Shown: in pieces, positions 9,408 to 20,585 of the stretch | Layout of the letters: the number at the start of each line of letters is the position of its first letter | How positions within the stretch are numbered: the first letter of the stretch is position 1 | Source of the DNA: Blastocladiella emersonii ATCC 22665 | Taxonomy: Eukaryota; Blastocladiomycota; Blastocladiomycetes; Blastocladiales; Blastocladiaceae | Length of the DNA stretch: 64,000 nucleotides | Reading direction: 5' to 3' | NCBI GenBank assembly: GCA_025594325.1 | Contig: JANHCV010000003.1 | Span: 930,001-994,000, forward strand | Translations under genes and position numbers: made by a program | Notes under the pieces: generated by a model | Databases searched by the model: none | Told to the model about the DNA's origin: nothing | The model's input: the letters and a program-made list of their open reading frames with translations, nothing else

Positions 9408-11912
9408 GGCTGCGGCGCGGGCGGCCACGGGTGCGGTTCCGGGAGCGATGGGCGAGTGCGAGGGCGAGTGCGAGCAGGAGCGACTGTAGGGAGGGGAGAG
9501 ACGATTGCGGGGACTCTGCTGCAGCTCACAGCACGGAGGGGAGGGAGGGGCGGGGGAGCGGGCAGCGAGAAGGAGGCGGCCGAGACGAAGGCCCGGGTGG
9601 CGGTGGCAGCGGGTCGAGGAAGCGCAACGCGGCCGGCCGTCAAAGTCGCCAGCGCGCAGCGCCGAGGCCCCAAGAGCGGCACGATTCCGAGTCCTGCCGG
9701 TCGCCGTCGCCGCAGGCAAGCAAGCTTCTCTCCTGCACAACGCGGTGCCGGTGCACAGCAAATCGGGAGCAGCCGCGACAGCAACGAGGCCGGAACGAGG
9801 GCCGATTGGACGCAACCGATGGAACCGAGCCGGCGGCCGCAGATGACGTCCCTGACTGCGCCGAGATACGCGTGCGCGAGCAGGCGAGGGCCGCGCGCGT
9901 GGGCTACGGGTGGTGCATGAAGGGCGGGAGATCAGCAACGCCGTCGAGAGGGGAGCGTGAAAAGGCGGCAGCTGCTGCGCCGCCCGCTACATGCAGGACG
10001 TACCCGAGGGGGAAACCGAGCGTGATGGGCCGCGGTGAGACGCTGGCCGTGCTCGTCGTTGCCGAGATGGAGGGCGCGACAGACAGGACAGCAAGGCGTG
10101 CCGATGCCGGTGATCGAGGGCCGATGGGGTCGGCGGCGCTCGCTGGTCGGTGGCCGCGGGTCAAGGTCGAGGGGAAGCAGAGGACCGGTCAAGCGGTTGA
10201 CGGTCAGAGGCCGTCTGGTGCCGGGCGCAGTCGATGCAGGTGCGGGGGAACCGCCGGGACGCTCGCCGAGGTGCAAACACTCGAGAGCGGCAGCGACTGG
10301 CGGAGGGGCTGCGGGCGGGGCGCGCGGTCGGTCGCAGGTGTCCTTGGGTTGAGTAGAGAGCAACCGGGCGAGCAAGGGAGCACACAGATCCGTCCGTTGC
10401 AGGTCGAGGGTCGAGGTGGATGGACGAGGAGAGCAGAGCTGGAGGAGAGGAGAGCAGCGTCGACCGATGGCCCCATCGGCGTGGCTTGGCCGGAAGCATG
10501 TGTCAGGTGACGGCGCGTGCCCAAGGCCGAACGCGTCCCGCCGCACCGCACCCGGCTCCTCCCGCGATTGGGCAGGGACGCGCCGCGCCGCGCCGCGCTT
10601 CTCGCGACCGCACCGACCTGCCGCCCACCTGGCTGGCCGCCTCGCTCTGAGCGGAGCCGCCGTGAACCTGGAGAGCGCGCGAGTGGCTCACGCTTTCGGC
10701 TGCTGGTCGCGCGCTTTCGGTCGGTCCAACACGGACGCCCTCGGGGCCCGCCTGCGAGGCGAGCATCGCGATCGGCGGCGCACTTGAACTCTGTCGGCGA
10801 CACGGCTACAGCAGGCCCCTCTGAGAGCGGGACCTGGGCGCTGCCCGCCTGCCGAACTCGCGACTAGACCTCAGCGTGGTCGGCCATCGGCGAGACTTGC
10901 CGCTGCGGCCGGACCAAGCTCATCGTTGCCTCTTACGACCGCCCTCAGCCTGCGCCCTCGCCTCCAACGCTTCTGCAGCACGCCCTCAACCGCACATGGT
11001 CGCCCGTCACCCCATCGACTCGTCGGCGGCACGCGCGATGAGAGCGCCTTGGTGTCGCACCCGCATGTCTCGGCCGCACGGCTCTGCGAGACTGATGAGC
11101 GCGAGACGGCCACGGCACCTCCTCGACGGCCGGCGCCTCGGAACGCCTGTGTGCCTACTCCCTCCCTCACGTTGACCGCGAACCCGGACAAACTGCAGAC
11201 CGCGACCCGCCGCCGCCCGACCGTCCACTCGCACACATTGCGACTCTTGCACTCGCGCACCAAGCTACCCGCCAGCCGGCCGGTCCATCCATCGCATCGC
11301 ATCGGCGAGCCCGAAGCGAGAGAGAAGAGAGAAGCGAGAAGGGAGAAAATCGCGGAGCGGTACGTGTCGCGTGTGCCCGCTCCAGCCGCCGCAGCCACCG
11401 CCCCCGAGTCTGCGCCTTCGCCGCCGCTCCCCCTCCCCGGCTCCGCAGTCGTCGCCACCACGCATCTCGCTTGTATCGAGTCGGCACTTGCTGCAACCGC
11501 TCCTGTTTGGCCGCGACTGCCTCCCGGCGCTCCCGCACCCGCCGTCTCGCCGCGCGACCGACCGACGCGCCCCTCCCCGCCGCCCCGCCCGTTCACAAAC
11601 ACACGGGACCACCGCGACGCCACCAGTCCGCGCTGCCCCTTCACCTCCACCTCGACCTCGACCGCCGCTGCTGTCCACCGTCGTCGCTGCTCGCTGCTGC
11701 TGCGCCGTGCCAACTGTGCGCATCACATCTCCCGCCTCCCCCGATTTTGCGCGCGCGCCGGTCGCCGCCGGCCCACGCCACGCCACCGCAACCCCGCTCC
11801 GCTCGCTCTCCACACTCCTCCCCCTCCCGCTGCTTCACGACAGCTCGGCTGACACTTGCCCGCCCGCCGCGACCGACTCCAGAGCTACCCAGCACCGCCA
11901 CCAACCACCACC
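9408..11912. promoter_or_regulatory. 2.5-kb divergent intergenic region between GATA factor and RHO1
   Basis: No supported gene was found here on either strand. Long open frames exist on all frames because of the high GC content, but none shows a recognisable domain or consistent splice structure. The last 600 bases before RHO1 are strongly pyrimidine-rich, consistent with a long 5' leader. The length suggests extended regulatory sequence or leader introns for one or both genes. Confidence 0.45.
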
Positions 11913-12655
11913 ATGTCCGAGATCCGCCGCAAGCTGGTCATTGTCGGCGATGGCGCCTGCGGCAAGACGTGCCTGCTCATCGTCTTCTCCAAGGGCGTCT
12001 TCCCCGTGGTACGCTTCCCTCTCCTCCCCGCGGGTGCCCGAGCACCCGAGTGCTGAGCGCATGCATGTCTCACTCGCCTCCCACCGTCCAGAAATACGTG
12101 CCGACCGTGTTCGAGAACTACGTGACGGACGTGCACGTCGACGGCAAGCACGTGGAGCTCGCGCTGTGGGATACGGCCGGGCAGGAGGACTACGACCGCC
12201 TGCGCCCGCTGTCGTACCCGGACTCGCACGTCATCCTCATCTGCTTTGCCGTGGACTCGCCCGACTCGCTCGAGAACGTCAAGGAGAAGTGGATCTCCGA
12301 GGTGCTGCACTTCTGCGCCGGCCTCCCGATCCTGCTCATCTCCTGCAAGCGCGACCTGCGCAACGACGAGCGCACCATCAACGAGCTGCGCCGCAACGGC
12401 CAGAAGCCCGTCACCACCGAGGAGGTCCGTCCGTTTTCCTCGTTCCCGTGTGATTCGCGCTCGTGCTGACCTGCTCCCTCGTCCCTCCCCGTCAACTAGG
12501 GCATGGCCGTCGCCAAACACATCAACGCGTACATGTACCTCGAGTGCTCGGCCAAGCTCAACGAGGGCGTCAAGGAGGTGTTCGAGCACGCCACGAGGGC
12601 CGCGCTCATGTACCCGAAGAAGCAGCGGCGAACCAAGGTCTGCCTGATCCTCTAA
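11913..12655 (+). CDS. RHO1: Rho1-type small GTPase
   Basis: Three exons (11913-12008, 12092-12424, 12500-12655) encode 194 residues. The introns start GTACGC and GTCCGT and end in CAG and TAG. All Rho elements are present: P-loop GDGACGKT at 12-19; effector loop VPTVFENY; switch [21 protein letters not shown]; Rho insert region; the base-specificity segment CKRDLR in place of NKxD, as in Rho1/RhoA; and ECSAK. The C-terminus is basic (KKQRRTK) with the CaaX box CLIL; the final Leu predicts geranylgeranylation. Rho1 is the regulatory subunit of beta-1,3-glucan synthase and activator of Pkc1, acting at the plasma membrane in wall growth and actin polarity. The strong match to fungal Rho1 ([19 protein letters not shown] and [12 protein letters not shown]) makes Rho1 preferable to Rho2, Rho3 or Cdc42. 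Confidence 0.97.
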
Positions 12656-13116
12656 GGATCGCGCTGGCCGGTACCCTCCTACAATGATCCACCACCCACC
12701 CACCCTCGCTTCTCTCCCCCCGCACGCATTGCACCCCCTTCCTCTCTCCCTCCTCCCCCGCCGCTGTCTCGTCGCTCGCTGCTCCCGATGCTCACCCTTT
12801 TGTCCCACCTCCCTCCTCGATGTCCCCCCGCTGCTGCTGCTGCCCGTGTTTGTTTGATGGTTGATTGATTCAGTTGACTCGCTGGCCTCACCGCCTCCCC
12901 TTCCTTCGAGAACGGCGCAGTCGCCGCCGGAAGAATCTATCGCGGCCTCGATGAGGGACCCTTGGCGACGCAGCGGCCCGTGGCCGCGACCACGGCGAGG
13001 TGAAACGCGCCCCGCCTCCTTCTGTGCCGCCCGCCGTGGAAGATCTGCTTCCCTCCCATCCATGCATCTTCTTCGGTCGCGGGCTGCACCCACTTGACGC
13101 AACGTAAACAACACAC
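12656..13116. other. Intergenic between RHO1 and NSE1
   Basis: About 460 bases. The left part (12690-12830) is strongly pyrimidine-rich and is probably the RHO1 3' UTR; the right part precedes the NSE1 start. No gene or repeat was recognised. Confidence 0.4.
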
Positions 13117-14084
13117 ATGGACTTGGACGGGATCGGGCTCGGCCCGCAGGGCAACCGGCGCGGCGAGGAGGAGGTCGAGGAGGACCGCATGGACGTGGAC
13201 CTGGCCGACCCGCTCAACGTGCAGCGGCTGTACCTGCAGGCGCACCTGCGCACGCCGTGCATGCAGTACGAGACGGCGCTCGGCGTCTATGAGCGGTGCT
13301 GTCACGCCGCGGGGCGTACGCGTGTTCTTCTCGAGTAGCATGCGGGAGGACCAGGGAACCAACGACTGAACGTGTAGTGCCGTTCGACGCCAACCACTAC
13401 GAGACGTTTCTGACGCAGGTGAACCAGCGCATCGACTCGCTGGACCTGTCGGTCAAGCACGTGGAGCACCACACGCGCGACGCGGCGTACTGCATGCTGG
13501 TGAACGCGCGCGCCGACGACATTGCCAAGCTGGCGACCACGCTCAAGCCGGCCGAGCTCAGCGTGTTCCGCGTCATCGTATCCAAGATCGCCGAGGGCAC
13601 CGTCGGCCAGCTGTCGTCCATGGAGATCCTCAACTGCGTGCCGTCGGTCGCGGGGACCACCATCACCAAGGCCGCGTTCCAGGCCTCGGTGCTGCCCAAA
13701 CTCGTGCACGACGCATGGCTGGAGGAGACCAACGCCGGGTTCTTCACGCTCGGCGTCCGCGCCCTCACCGAGCTGCGCCAGTACCTCCTCGACGCGCACC
13801 CGGAACTCCCGCAGTGCGTCGTGTGCAGCGAGGTCGCCCTGATCCACGTCGCGTGCCCGTCGGGCGACGCCGTGTTCCACCGCCGCTGCCTCGACACGCG
13901 CCGCAACCGCGCCGGCGCACTCCTCCCGTGCCCGACGTGCAAGACCGCCGTCACGCTCCCCGGCACGCTGTTCCCGCGCGCGACGCAGGGCGCTGTGACG
14001 GGCCGCCGGAAGCGCCCCCGCGTCCAGGCCGACGACGAGGAGGAGGCCGAGGGCGGCGAGGAGGACGAGATCGAAGAGGACTGA
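13117..14084 (+). CDS. NSE1: NSE1-like subunit of the SMC5-SMC6 complex
   Basis: Two exons (13117-13315 and 13378-14084) around a 62-base intron (GTACGC, branch CGACTGAAC, GTGTAG) give 301 residues. The fold order follows NSE1: an acidic N-terminal tail; LQAHLRTPCMQYETAL matching the first winged-helix segment (family members have a FLQ.L-type start); FLTQVNQRIDSLDL, parallel to the NINSVLESL helix of human NSMCE1; the second winged helix ending in FFTLGVRALTELRQYL; and a C-terminal RING-like zinc site CVVCSEVA...C...FHRRC...CPTC. NSE1 works with NSE3 and NSE4 as the kleisin-bridging subcomplex in recombinational repair. The RING has the C4HC3-like pattern of the NSE1 family. The C-terminus adds a nuclear-localisation-like RRKRPR and a Glu/Asp-rich tail not seen in the shorter yeast and human proteins. 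Confidence 0.85.
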
Positions 14085-14461
14085 ACGCGGCCGATCATCA
14101 TACACCCGGGAATTATTTATTATCCGCGGCGACGGAGTATTATTGTGACGTCAGTCAGCTGACGCGCGGCCGCCGCCGCCCCCAACGCCGGCCCGGGCGC
14201 GCGGAGCAGAGGAGCGCGGACGCGCGCGGTGGTGGGCGTCGGTTGCCCCGCCCTTTGGCGGCCCCGTGTCCCCGCCCCCTCCCTTCTCACGCTCTTTCAC
14301 TGCCTGCTCCTCCTCTTCTTGTTCAACATCTTGCACATCTACAACGTATCACACCTACGGCCGTCGCTCCCGACCGCCCATGTATCGATCTCCAACGCCG
14401 CCGCCGAGCCTCCCGTAACACAGCGACCGAATTCGACGACACCCCCTGCACGCTCCCGACC
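14085..14461. other. Intergenic between NSE1 and pantothenate kinase
   Basis: About 380 bases, pyrimidine-rich from 14260 to 14320. It includes a short AT-rich stretch (AATTATTTATTAT at 14110-14122) shortly after the NSE1 stop that could act in 3' processing. No other gene is seen. Confidence 0.4.
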
Positions 14462-15912
14462 ATGATGAACCTCGCTGGCGTGCACCTCGGCGACGAGGTC
14501 AGCCTGCGCGGGATCCGCGACATTGTGTTCCCCGAGCACAACGACCACGTCCCACACATTGCCATCGACGTACGCTTCCGCCGCCCGCCGCCTGGCGCGC
14601 GATCCGTTCCGCGGCTTCCGCACTAGCGAGAGTGAGCTCACACGCGCGTGGGTCCATCCCTAGATTGGCGGCAGTCTCGCCAAGGTCGCCTACTTCACGC
14701 GCCACAGCACGTCGAGCCCGGGCTCGTCGGCAGCCTCGTCCGCCGAGTCCTCGGGCACCGCGTCGTCGCTCGCCGCCGCGTCCCTCGTCGACGCCGCTGC
14801 CGCCGCCGCGGCCGTCGCCGCCGGCGGGCGCGGCAGCCCGATCGCGCACGGGATCTCGGGCGGCCGGCTCAACTTTGTCAAGTTCGAGACGGCCAAGATC
14901 GCCGAGTGCGTGGCGTTCCTGCGCCGCCTGTACGAGGACCAGGACGCCGCGGCGCTTCTCGTGGTCTCGTCGCGCTCGCCGTCCCCACCACCACCACAAC
15001 CGGCGGCCTCGAGCAGTGGAGGCGAGCCGCCAAGGGAAAGAGGCGCTCGCTCCCCCGCGCGCATCCTCCTCGCGACGGGCGGCGGCGCGCACAAGTTCTG
15101 CGACCTGCTCGAGCGCGAGCTCGGCGTTACTATTTACAAGTACGACGAGATGGAGTGTCTCGTCAAGGGTGCGCGTCATTTCGGCCTGCTGTCCTCTCCC
15201 GCCACCGTCGCTGACCCTCACGCAACACGTCTGTCTAGGCCTCAACTTCCTCGTCAAGTACGTGCCGCGCGAGGTGTTCAGCTACCGCGAGAACGAGCCG
15301 ATCCAGTTCGAGACCACGCCGCCCGCCGAGGCGTACCCGTACATGCTCGTCAACATCGGCTCGGGCGTGTCGATCCTCAAGGTGACGGGGCCCGGCGAGA
15401 TGGAGCGCGTGAGCGGGACCTCGCTCGGCGGCGGCACCTACTGGGGGCTCATGTCCATGATCGCCACGGGCCAGGGCCGCGCGGCGCTGACCTTCGAGGA
15501 CATGCTCGAGCTGTCCAAGGACGGCGACAACACGAACGTCGACATGCTGGTCGGCGACATCTACGGCATGGACTACGGCAAAATCGGGCTCAAGTCGACG
15601 ACCATCGCGTCGACCTTTGGCAAGGTCTTCAAGAAGACCCCCGACGAGCGCGCCAGCACGCGTATCAACGACGTGTCCCGGTCCCTCCTCTACATGGTCT
15701 CCAACAACATTGGCCAGATCGCGTACCTCAACGCCCGCGCCCACGGCATCCCGCGCATCTACTTTGGCGGGTACTTTATCTGCGGCCACCCCATCACCAT
15801 GCACACGCTCTCGTACGCGATCCACTTCTGGTCCCGCGGCGAGACCAAGGCCCTGTTCTTGCGCCACGAGGGGTTCCTCGGCGCCGTCGGCGCGTTCCTC
15901 CAGCACCAGTGA
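14462..15912 (+). CDS. CAB1: Pantothenate kinase (eukaryotic type II)
   Basis: Three exons (14462-14569, 14664-15168, 15239-15912) encode 428 residues. The enzyme phosphorylates pantothenate, the first and rate-limiting step of coenzyme A synthesis. Diagnostic segments: AIDIGGSLAKVAYFTRH at the first phosphate loop (split by intron 1), LATGGGAHKFCDLLERELG, DEMECLVKGLNFLVKYVP (split by intron 2), LVNIGSGVSILKV, SGTSLGGGTYWGL, DMLVGDIYG and FGGYFICGHPITMHTLSYA. Exon 2 carries an Ala/Ser-rich insertion of about 45 residues after the first motif and a Pro/Ser-rich loop before LATGGG, explaining a length above yeast Cab1 (about 367). Two consecutive ATGs open the frame; either works. The gene is convergent with the CDK9-like kinase, 125 bases away. 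Confidence 0.95.
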
Positions 15913-16037
15913 GGAGGATGCGCGGGGAAGGTCGGTTGTTGGTCGGTTGACGGATGTCTGTACAATACCATTGTCGTGTCGCTCGCTACGCTGAAAGCTG
16001 AGGCATAGGGCGAGAGAAAATACATATTCAACTACAA

Positions 16038-16263
16038 CTACGACTTGGCGCCTCCGCCGCCGCCGCCGCCGACGGTGCTGCTGCTGCCGCCTGCTCCGCT
16101 CGCGCTCGCGCCCGCGCCTGCACCCGCGCCGCCCGCGCCGCCTGGGCGGTACCCCGGCGGCAGCGGCTGCCCCGGCCCCGGTCCCGCAGCGGACGCCCCG
16201 CTCGCGGTGGTACTCGCGCAGCCCGTCCGCTCGCGGTACCGGTGGTCGAGGTGCAGCTTGCCC

Positions 16264-16294
<31 letters not shown>

Positions 16295-18912
16295 GCCCGC
16301 CGCGGTAGTGCGGGTACCCGCCGCCGCCGTGCCCGTAGCCGCCGTGCCCGTGGTACGCCGGGTACGACCCGCCCGAGTTGCGGTGCCGGTACGGGTCGCG
16401 GTCCCGGTCGGAGGAGCGGTGGTCGCGATCGGAAGAGGACCGGTGGTCCGAGCGGTGGTCCCGGTCACGGTCGCGGTCGCGGTGGTCCCTATCGCGGTCC
16501 CGATCACGATCCCGGTCACGGTGGTCCGAACGGTCGCGGTCGCGGTGGGCGGACCGGTCCCTGTCGCGGTCACGATCGCGCGGCGCGCTGCGGTCGCGGT
16601 GCCCGCCACGGTCCCGCTCGCGGTCACGGTCGCTGCGGCCCCCGGTCCCGCGGTCCCGCTCGCGCTCGCGTTCGCGTTCCCGCAGTTCGCGCTCGCGCTC
16701 GCGCTCCCGCGCCGACTGGTCGCGCGCCACGGCCGCGGGCGTCGTCAGCGGGAACTCGATGTTGATGTCGATCTCGCGGTCCATGCGGTCGCGCACCCCA
16801 CCTGCGCTTGCCCCGCCGCTCCCCGCCGCCTGGTGGTGATGGTTCAGCAGCGCGTCGGTCGCGGCCGAGATGGTCGCGGAGCCCGCGGAAACCACGCTCG
16901 TCGGGGTCCCTGCGGACGCGGTGCCGGCCGTCGTGGACGCGCCCGTGCCCGGAACGACGGTGGATGCGGCCGTGGACCCGGGAGCGGTTGCGGTTGCGGT
17001 CGCCGGGCCGGTGGAGCCCGCCGCCGCCGGGAGCGCGTGCCGTGACGAGGAACGCGGCATGCGCGACGTGCCCTCGCCGCCGCCTGGACGTACCGGGAGC
17101 GACATGCCCTCACCGCCCGGGCGCGTCGGGAGCGACGGGTGGCCGCCGCCGCCGCCGCCGCCGCCCGAACCCGGGCCCGGCACACCGCCACTGGCGCCGG
17201 TACCACTTGATGGGTACGCGGGGTACTGGAGCGGCTGCTGCGCGTGCGGGGGAGCGTGGTGCTGGTGCGAGTGACCGTGCGGCGGCGGTGGCGGGCGCGA
17301 GTGGAACCCGCGGGACTGGTGGGACGGCTGGGCGTTCGGGTACCCGCCCCGGTTCAGCGGCGGGGGCCCAAACGCGTCGTTCCCGGACCCGCCGTGACCC
17401 GCGGCAGCCGCCGCGCTGCGCCGCTTGTCCTGGCGGACCTGCAGCTCGTGGCAGTCCTCCTTGATGACCTGGATGCGCGACGGGTCGGTCGGCAGCGGGT
17501 GTGCCGTGAACCACGGGTGCTCGAGCGCGGCGAGCGCCGTCGGGCGGACCGCCGGGTTCAGCAGCAGCAGCGAGTCGAGCAGGTCGATCATCAGCTCGTC
17601 GGTCGTGAGTTTGTTGCGCGGGCTACAGGGAGAAGGGTCAGTCCGGTGCGAAAAGTGGCGGGAAGTCAGGGGGGAGCCGTACTTGTCGAACAGGGACCTG
17701 AGCAGCAGCTTGAGTGTGCGCGGGTACGGGTTGAAACTGACGATGCCGTCGGGCTTCACGACCGACCGCCACTGCGGCCACACCTCGTCGTTGGGCGAAC
17801 CGCACACCTTGAACACGACGTGGATCTGGTCGTGGTCGCTGGACCCGCGGAACAGCGGCTCGCGCTTGAGCATCTCGGCAATGATGCATCTGGAGAGTGG
17901 GAAATCGGCGTCAGTCGAGTTCCATGGTGGGATCAGACCGGCGAGCGTACCCAGCACCCCAAATGTCAATAGACGTGTCGTAGTGCGTGGATCCGAGGAG
18001 CAGTTCGGGCGGCCGGTAGTACCGCGTGACGACGAGACTGGTCATCTTGCCGCGGCTCTCGGGCTCGTACGGCCGCGCGAGACCAAAGTCGGCGATCTTC
18101 AGGATGCCGTGGTTGTTGATGAGCAGGTTGGCGCCTACACGATGTAAGTTTCGGGGGTCAGCGACAGGCGCACGATACGCGAGAAGGCGGAAGCAGCGTA
18201 CACTTGAGGTCGCGGTGCAGAATGTTGTTGCTGTGCAGGTAGTCGAGCCCGTCAAAGAGTTGCTTCGAGTACGACTTGATCTGGCCCATGTCGAACGTGA
18301 CGCGCGGGTTCTCGAGCAATCTGCGCGGCGGATTGGGTCAGCCGCACGGTGACGTGTGACTCGGCGAGGCGCGCGTACCCGCTGAGATCGTGCTCGAGGT
18401 AGGGGAACACCATGAACACGTTCATCTTGCCCTTAGTGTTGCTGTCGCCTACAAGCCATGGTAGCGGGTCAGCGGGCGCGTCGAGGCAGGGTGCGGCGCA
18501 CGGCGAACGTACGCTGGGTGACGACGTCGACGAGATCCACCACGTTCGGGTGCTTGAGCCGCTTCAGCAGCTTGATCTCGCGCATGGCCGTGATGGGGAG
18601 CTACGCGGGCGGGCGCCGAGTCAGCAGCCGGTCGACTGGCTGCGGCGGAGTCGAAGATACGGACCCCTTCGTTCTCGTTCTCCAGAAGCAGCCGCTTCAG
18701 CGCGACGATCTCGCCCGTTGCCCGCGATGTGCCCTTGCTCACCTCGCTATCGATCCGAGCAGGCAAAGTTGGTCCTCGTCGGACGAGTACAGGCTGCGCG
18801 GTGGGATCGCATACCCAAAGGTGCCCTCGCCGACCTTGCCGACCACATCGTAGTCGAACTGCGGTAATGGCGGAAGGGGCGGCGGTACGGCGGCGGGCGG
18901 AAGTGGTGACAT
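16038..18912 (-). CDS. CDK9/BUR1-like cyclin-dependent kinase with RD/RS-rich tail
   Basis: Eight exons by splice-site reading: 18912-18815, 18746-18665, 18600-18513, 18448-18379, 18320-18202, 18134-17951, 17889-17683, 17632-ish (17622)-16038; phases agree throughout and give 810 residues. Kinase landmarks: GEGTFGEV at 28-35, catalytic Lys in ALKRLL at 50, cyclin helix PITAMRE (PITALRE in CDK9), [37 protein letters not shown]-loop region [18 protein letters not shown], and IDIWGAGCIIAEM. YLEHDL and the PITAxRE helix place it in the CDK9/BUR1-CDK12/CTK1 group that phosphorylates RNA polymerase II and elongation factors; CDK9/BUR1 is favoured. The 400-residue tail is Gly/Pro/His-rich and then an RD/RE/RS-rich block like those of SR-type splicing proteins. 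Its 5' end is duplicated at 20586-21142. Confidence 0.9.
16370..16730 (-). repeat. Arg-Asp/Arg-Ser dipeptide repeat region
   Basis: Inside the last kinase exon the minus strand repeats GAC-CGC/CGG-GAC units with CGA and TCC variants, coding a nearly uninterrupted run of RD, RE and RS dipeptides over roughly 110 residues. Charge-alternating tails of this type occur in spliceosomal and elongation factors and in CDK11/CDK12-type kinases. Confidence 0.85.
18324..18880. repeat. 557-bp duplicated block, source copy within kinase gene
   Basis: Runs from within intron 4 of the kinase gene (just inside the acceptor) to codon 11 of exon 1, and is repeated in the same orientation at 20586-21142 with a constant offset of 2,262 bases. 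No difference was seen on reading, and the translated frames are identical. The source copy is the one inside the complete gene. Confidence 0.95.
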
Positions 18913-19648
18913 GATTTCGGCCCGCGCAGTCTCACGGACGTGGGTGGTCGATGCGTGTGATTCCGTTGCAGTATGAGAGGGGCCGCTAGCTGCGGGAGCT
19001 CGATCGAGTCGGGCAGGGAGGCGAGGCACAGTGGAGGACGCGAACGACGTGGCCGAGGCGGCGGTCAAATCTGGGGGCGCATCACCTGATGGAACGCGTG
19101 ACGGGCGGCACGTTTGCGCGACGCGTCTCGCGCGCGAGACACACGTGATCCTGGCACTGATCGACCCAGCTAGTGTCGGCTCGACCTTCCCAATCCCTGC
19201 CCGAGTAGTCCATGACCATGAATCATGGACGACGACGAGCTGATCGAGTGCTGTGTTCCCAGTACCCGTCAACACGAAACGATTAACTCGCAGGCGGTCG
19301 AACATGGCCCTCACCGAAATTCATGGTCGTGGTCGCTCGAGCTTACCTCGTCACAGTGAACAGTGAAGGCGAAACAAGTAGTCTGTATGGTTTAAGGAGG
19401 TTCTGTTCACAGTGCCAAAGCCACTCGCCCATGGACGCGCGCCTCGCGACGAATGTGGCGCGCCTCGTTCCCCCGTGCTTGCTTGCTTGCCTCGAGCGAC
19501 TGAGCCGAGCCGCATCGCTCAAAAGGACCCCGCGCTCCCTTCCAACTTGCTGGTCAGCGACTAACCGACCAACCATCAACCTCACAACTAAACGTCTCGA
19601 TCTGCTGGCCAGAACCCGACCCCATCTACACTCCTCAACTCCAACACC
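18913..19648. promoter_or_regulatory. Divergent region between kinase and secreted repeat protein
   Basis: About 740 bases with no gene. A 45-base segment at 19379-19423 recurs at 21827-21871 with one mismatch. The stretch before 19649 is C/A-rich (ACTCCTCAACTCCAACACC), a typical fungal leader. Confidence 0.5.
19379..19423 (+). repeat. 45-bp direct repeat, copy 1
   Basis: Begins TAGTCTGTATGGTTTAAGGA and ends TGCCAAAGCCA. The second copy is at 21827-21871, with a single G/A difference at the 34th base. Its spacing (2,448) differs from that of the kinase duplication (2,262), so it is a separate or rearranged part of the duplicated interval. Both copies lie upstream of genes for signal-peptide-bearing proteins. 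Confidence 0.85.
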
Positions 19649-20434
19649 ATGAAGATCACCAAGTCCATCATCCTCGTCGCCATCGCCACGGTCCTCCTCG
19701 CCGCGACCGAGTCCGCGTCGGCCCTCCCGCTCAACCGCCGCGAGGCCACGGCCGTCCGCGCCTCCGTCGATGCGACCGGCAACATGAAGACCGAGGTCCC
19801 GCCGGCCGCCGCGGTCAGCGAGGGAGCCGGTGCTGGCACTGGCGCTGGCGAGCGCAAGGAGTCGACCGAAGGCGGTGCCGTTGGCGAGCGCAAGGAGTCG
19901 ACCGAGGGCGCCCGTCGCGAAGGTGCTGCCGAGCAGCGCAACGGCGGCGGCGGCGCTCGTAACCAGCGCGAAGGCGGCGCTCAACGCGAGGGCGGAAACG
20001 CTCAGCGTGAAGGCGGTGCTCAGCGCGAGGGCGAAAACGCTCAGCGCGAAGGTGGAAACGCCCAGCGCGAAGGCGGTGCGCAGCGCGAGGGTGGTAACGC
20101 TCGTAACGAGGGCCGTGCTCAGCGCGAAGGCGGCAACGCGCGGAACGAGGGCGGCAACAACGCGCGCAACGAGGGTGCTCGGAACGAGGGCAGCAACAAC
20201 AACAACAACAACAACAACGACAACCGCCAGCAGCAGCTGAACCGCCTCGGCACCGACCTGCGCCGCAACATGGACGACATGAACCGCTCGCTCAACGAAG
20301 TCGACCGCGTCCTTCGCAGCGGCAACGTTGGTGCCTCGGAGCTCGACCAGGTCGCCCGTGACTCGCGCGAGTCGCTCAAGTTCGTGCAGAACGTGCGCAA
20401 CAACCTGCTCGACATCGACAACGCGACGCGCTGA
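19649..20434 (+). CDS. Secreted hydrophilic repeat protein
   Basis: Single exon, 261 residues. A signal peptide (MKITKSIILVAIATVLLAAT...SASA) is followed at about residue 30 by a dibasic NRRE site that a Kex2-type protease could cut. Residues 60-85 hold two ERKESTEG units. Residues 105-185 are a run of imperfect AQREGGN / ARNEGG heptapeptide-like repeats, rich in Gln, Arg, Glu, Gly and Asn, then a polyAsn stretch. The last 70 residues form a heptad-patterned helix (QQQLNRLGTDLRRNMDDMNR and onward to NNLLDIDNATR), likely a coiled coil. No family was recognised. It resembles hydrophilin or LEA-like secreted proteins in composition only. There is no GPI signal or second membrane helix. It lies between the kinase gene and the truncated kinase copy. 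Confidence 0.8.
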   Translation: MKITKSIILVAIATVLLAATESASALPLNRREATAVRASVDATGNMKTEVPPAAAVSEGAGAGTGAGERKESTEGGAVGERKESTEGARREGAAEQRNGGGGARNQREGGAQREGGNAQREGGAQREGENAQREGGNAQREGGAQREGGNARNEGRAQREGGNARNEGGNNARNEGARNEGSNNNNNNNNDNRQQQLNRLGTDLRRNMDDMNRSLNEVDRVLRSGNVGASELDQVARDSRESLKFVQNVRNNLLDIDNATR

Positions 20435-20585
20435 ACGGTTCCCCATTCCTTACCCACAACTCGTCGATCGCGGCTGGCCCGGGCCGACGACCTTCTTTCC
20501 CCACACTGTACACACCCTTGACGAATATACGATTGAAACGAAACACTTTCTTCAGTCTTCAGGCTTCGAGTGTTGACTGAGTAAT

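Noticed and set aside
5446..9920. Long plus-strand frames (682 and 678 codons) opposite the GATA factor
   Set aside because: Leu/Arg/Gly-rich antisense products of CAG and GCC-rich codons; the minus strand has the GATA finger and DUF1752.
16242..17045. Val/Ala-rich and Ser/Arg-rich plus-strand frames opposite the kinase tail
   Set aside because: They are antisense readings of the RD/RS repeat; no start context or domain.
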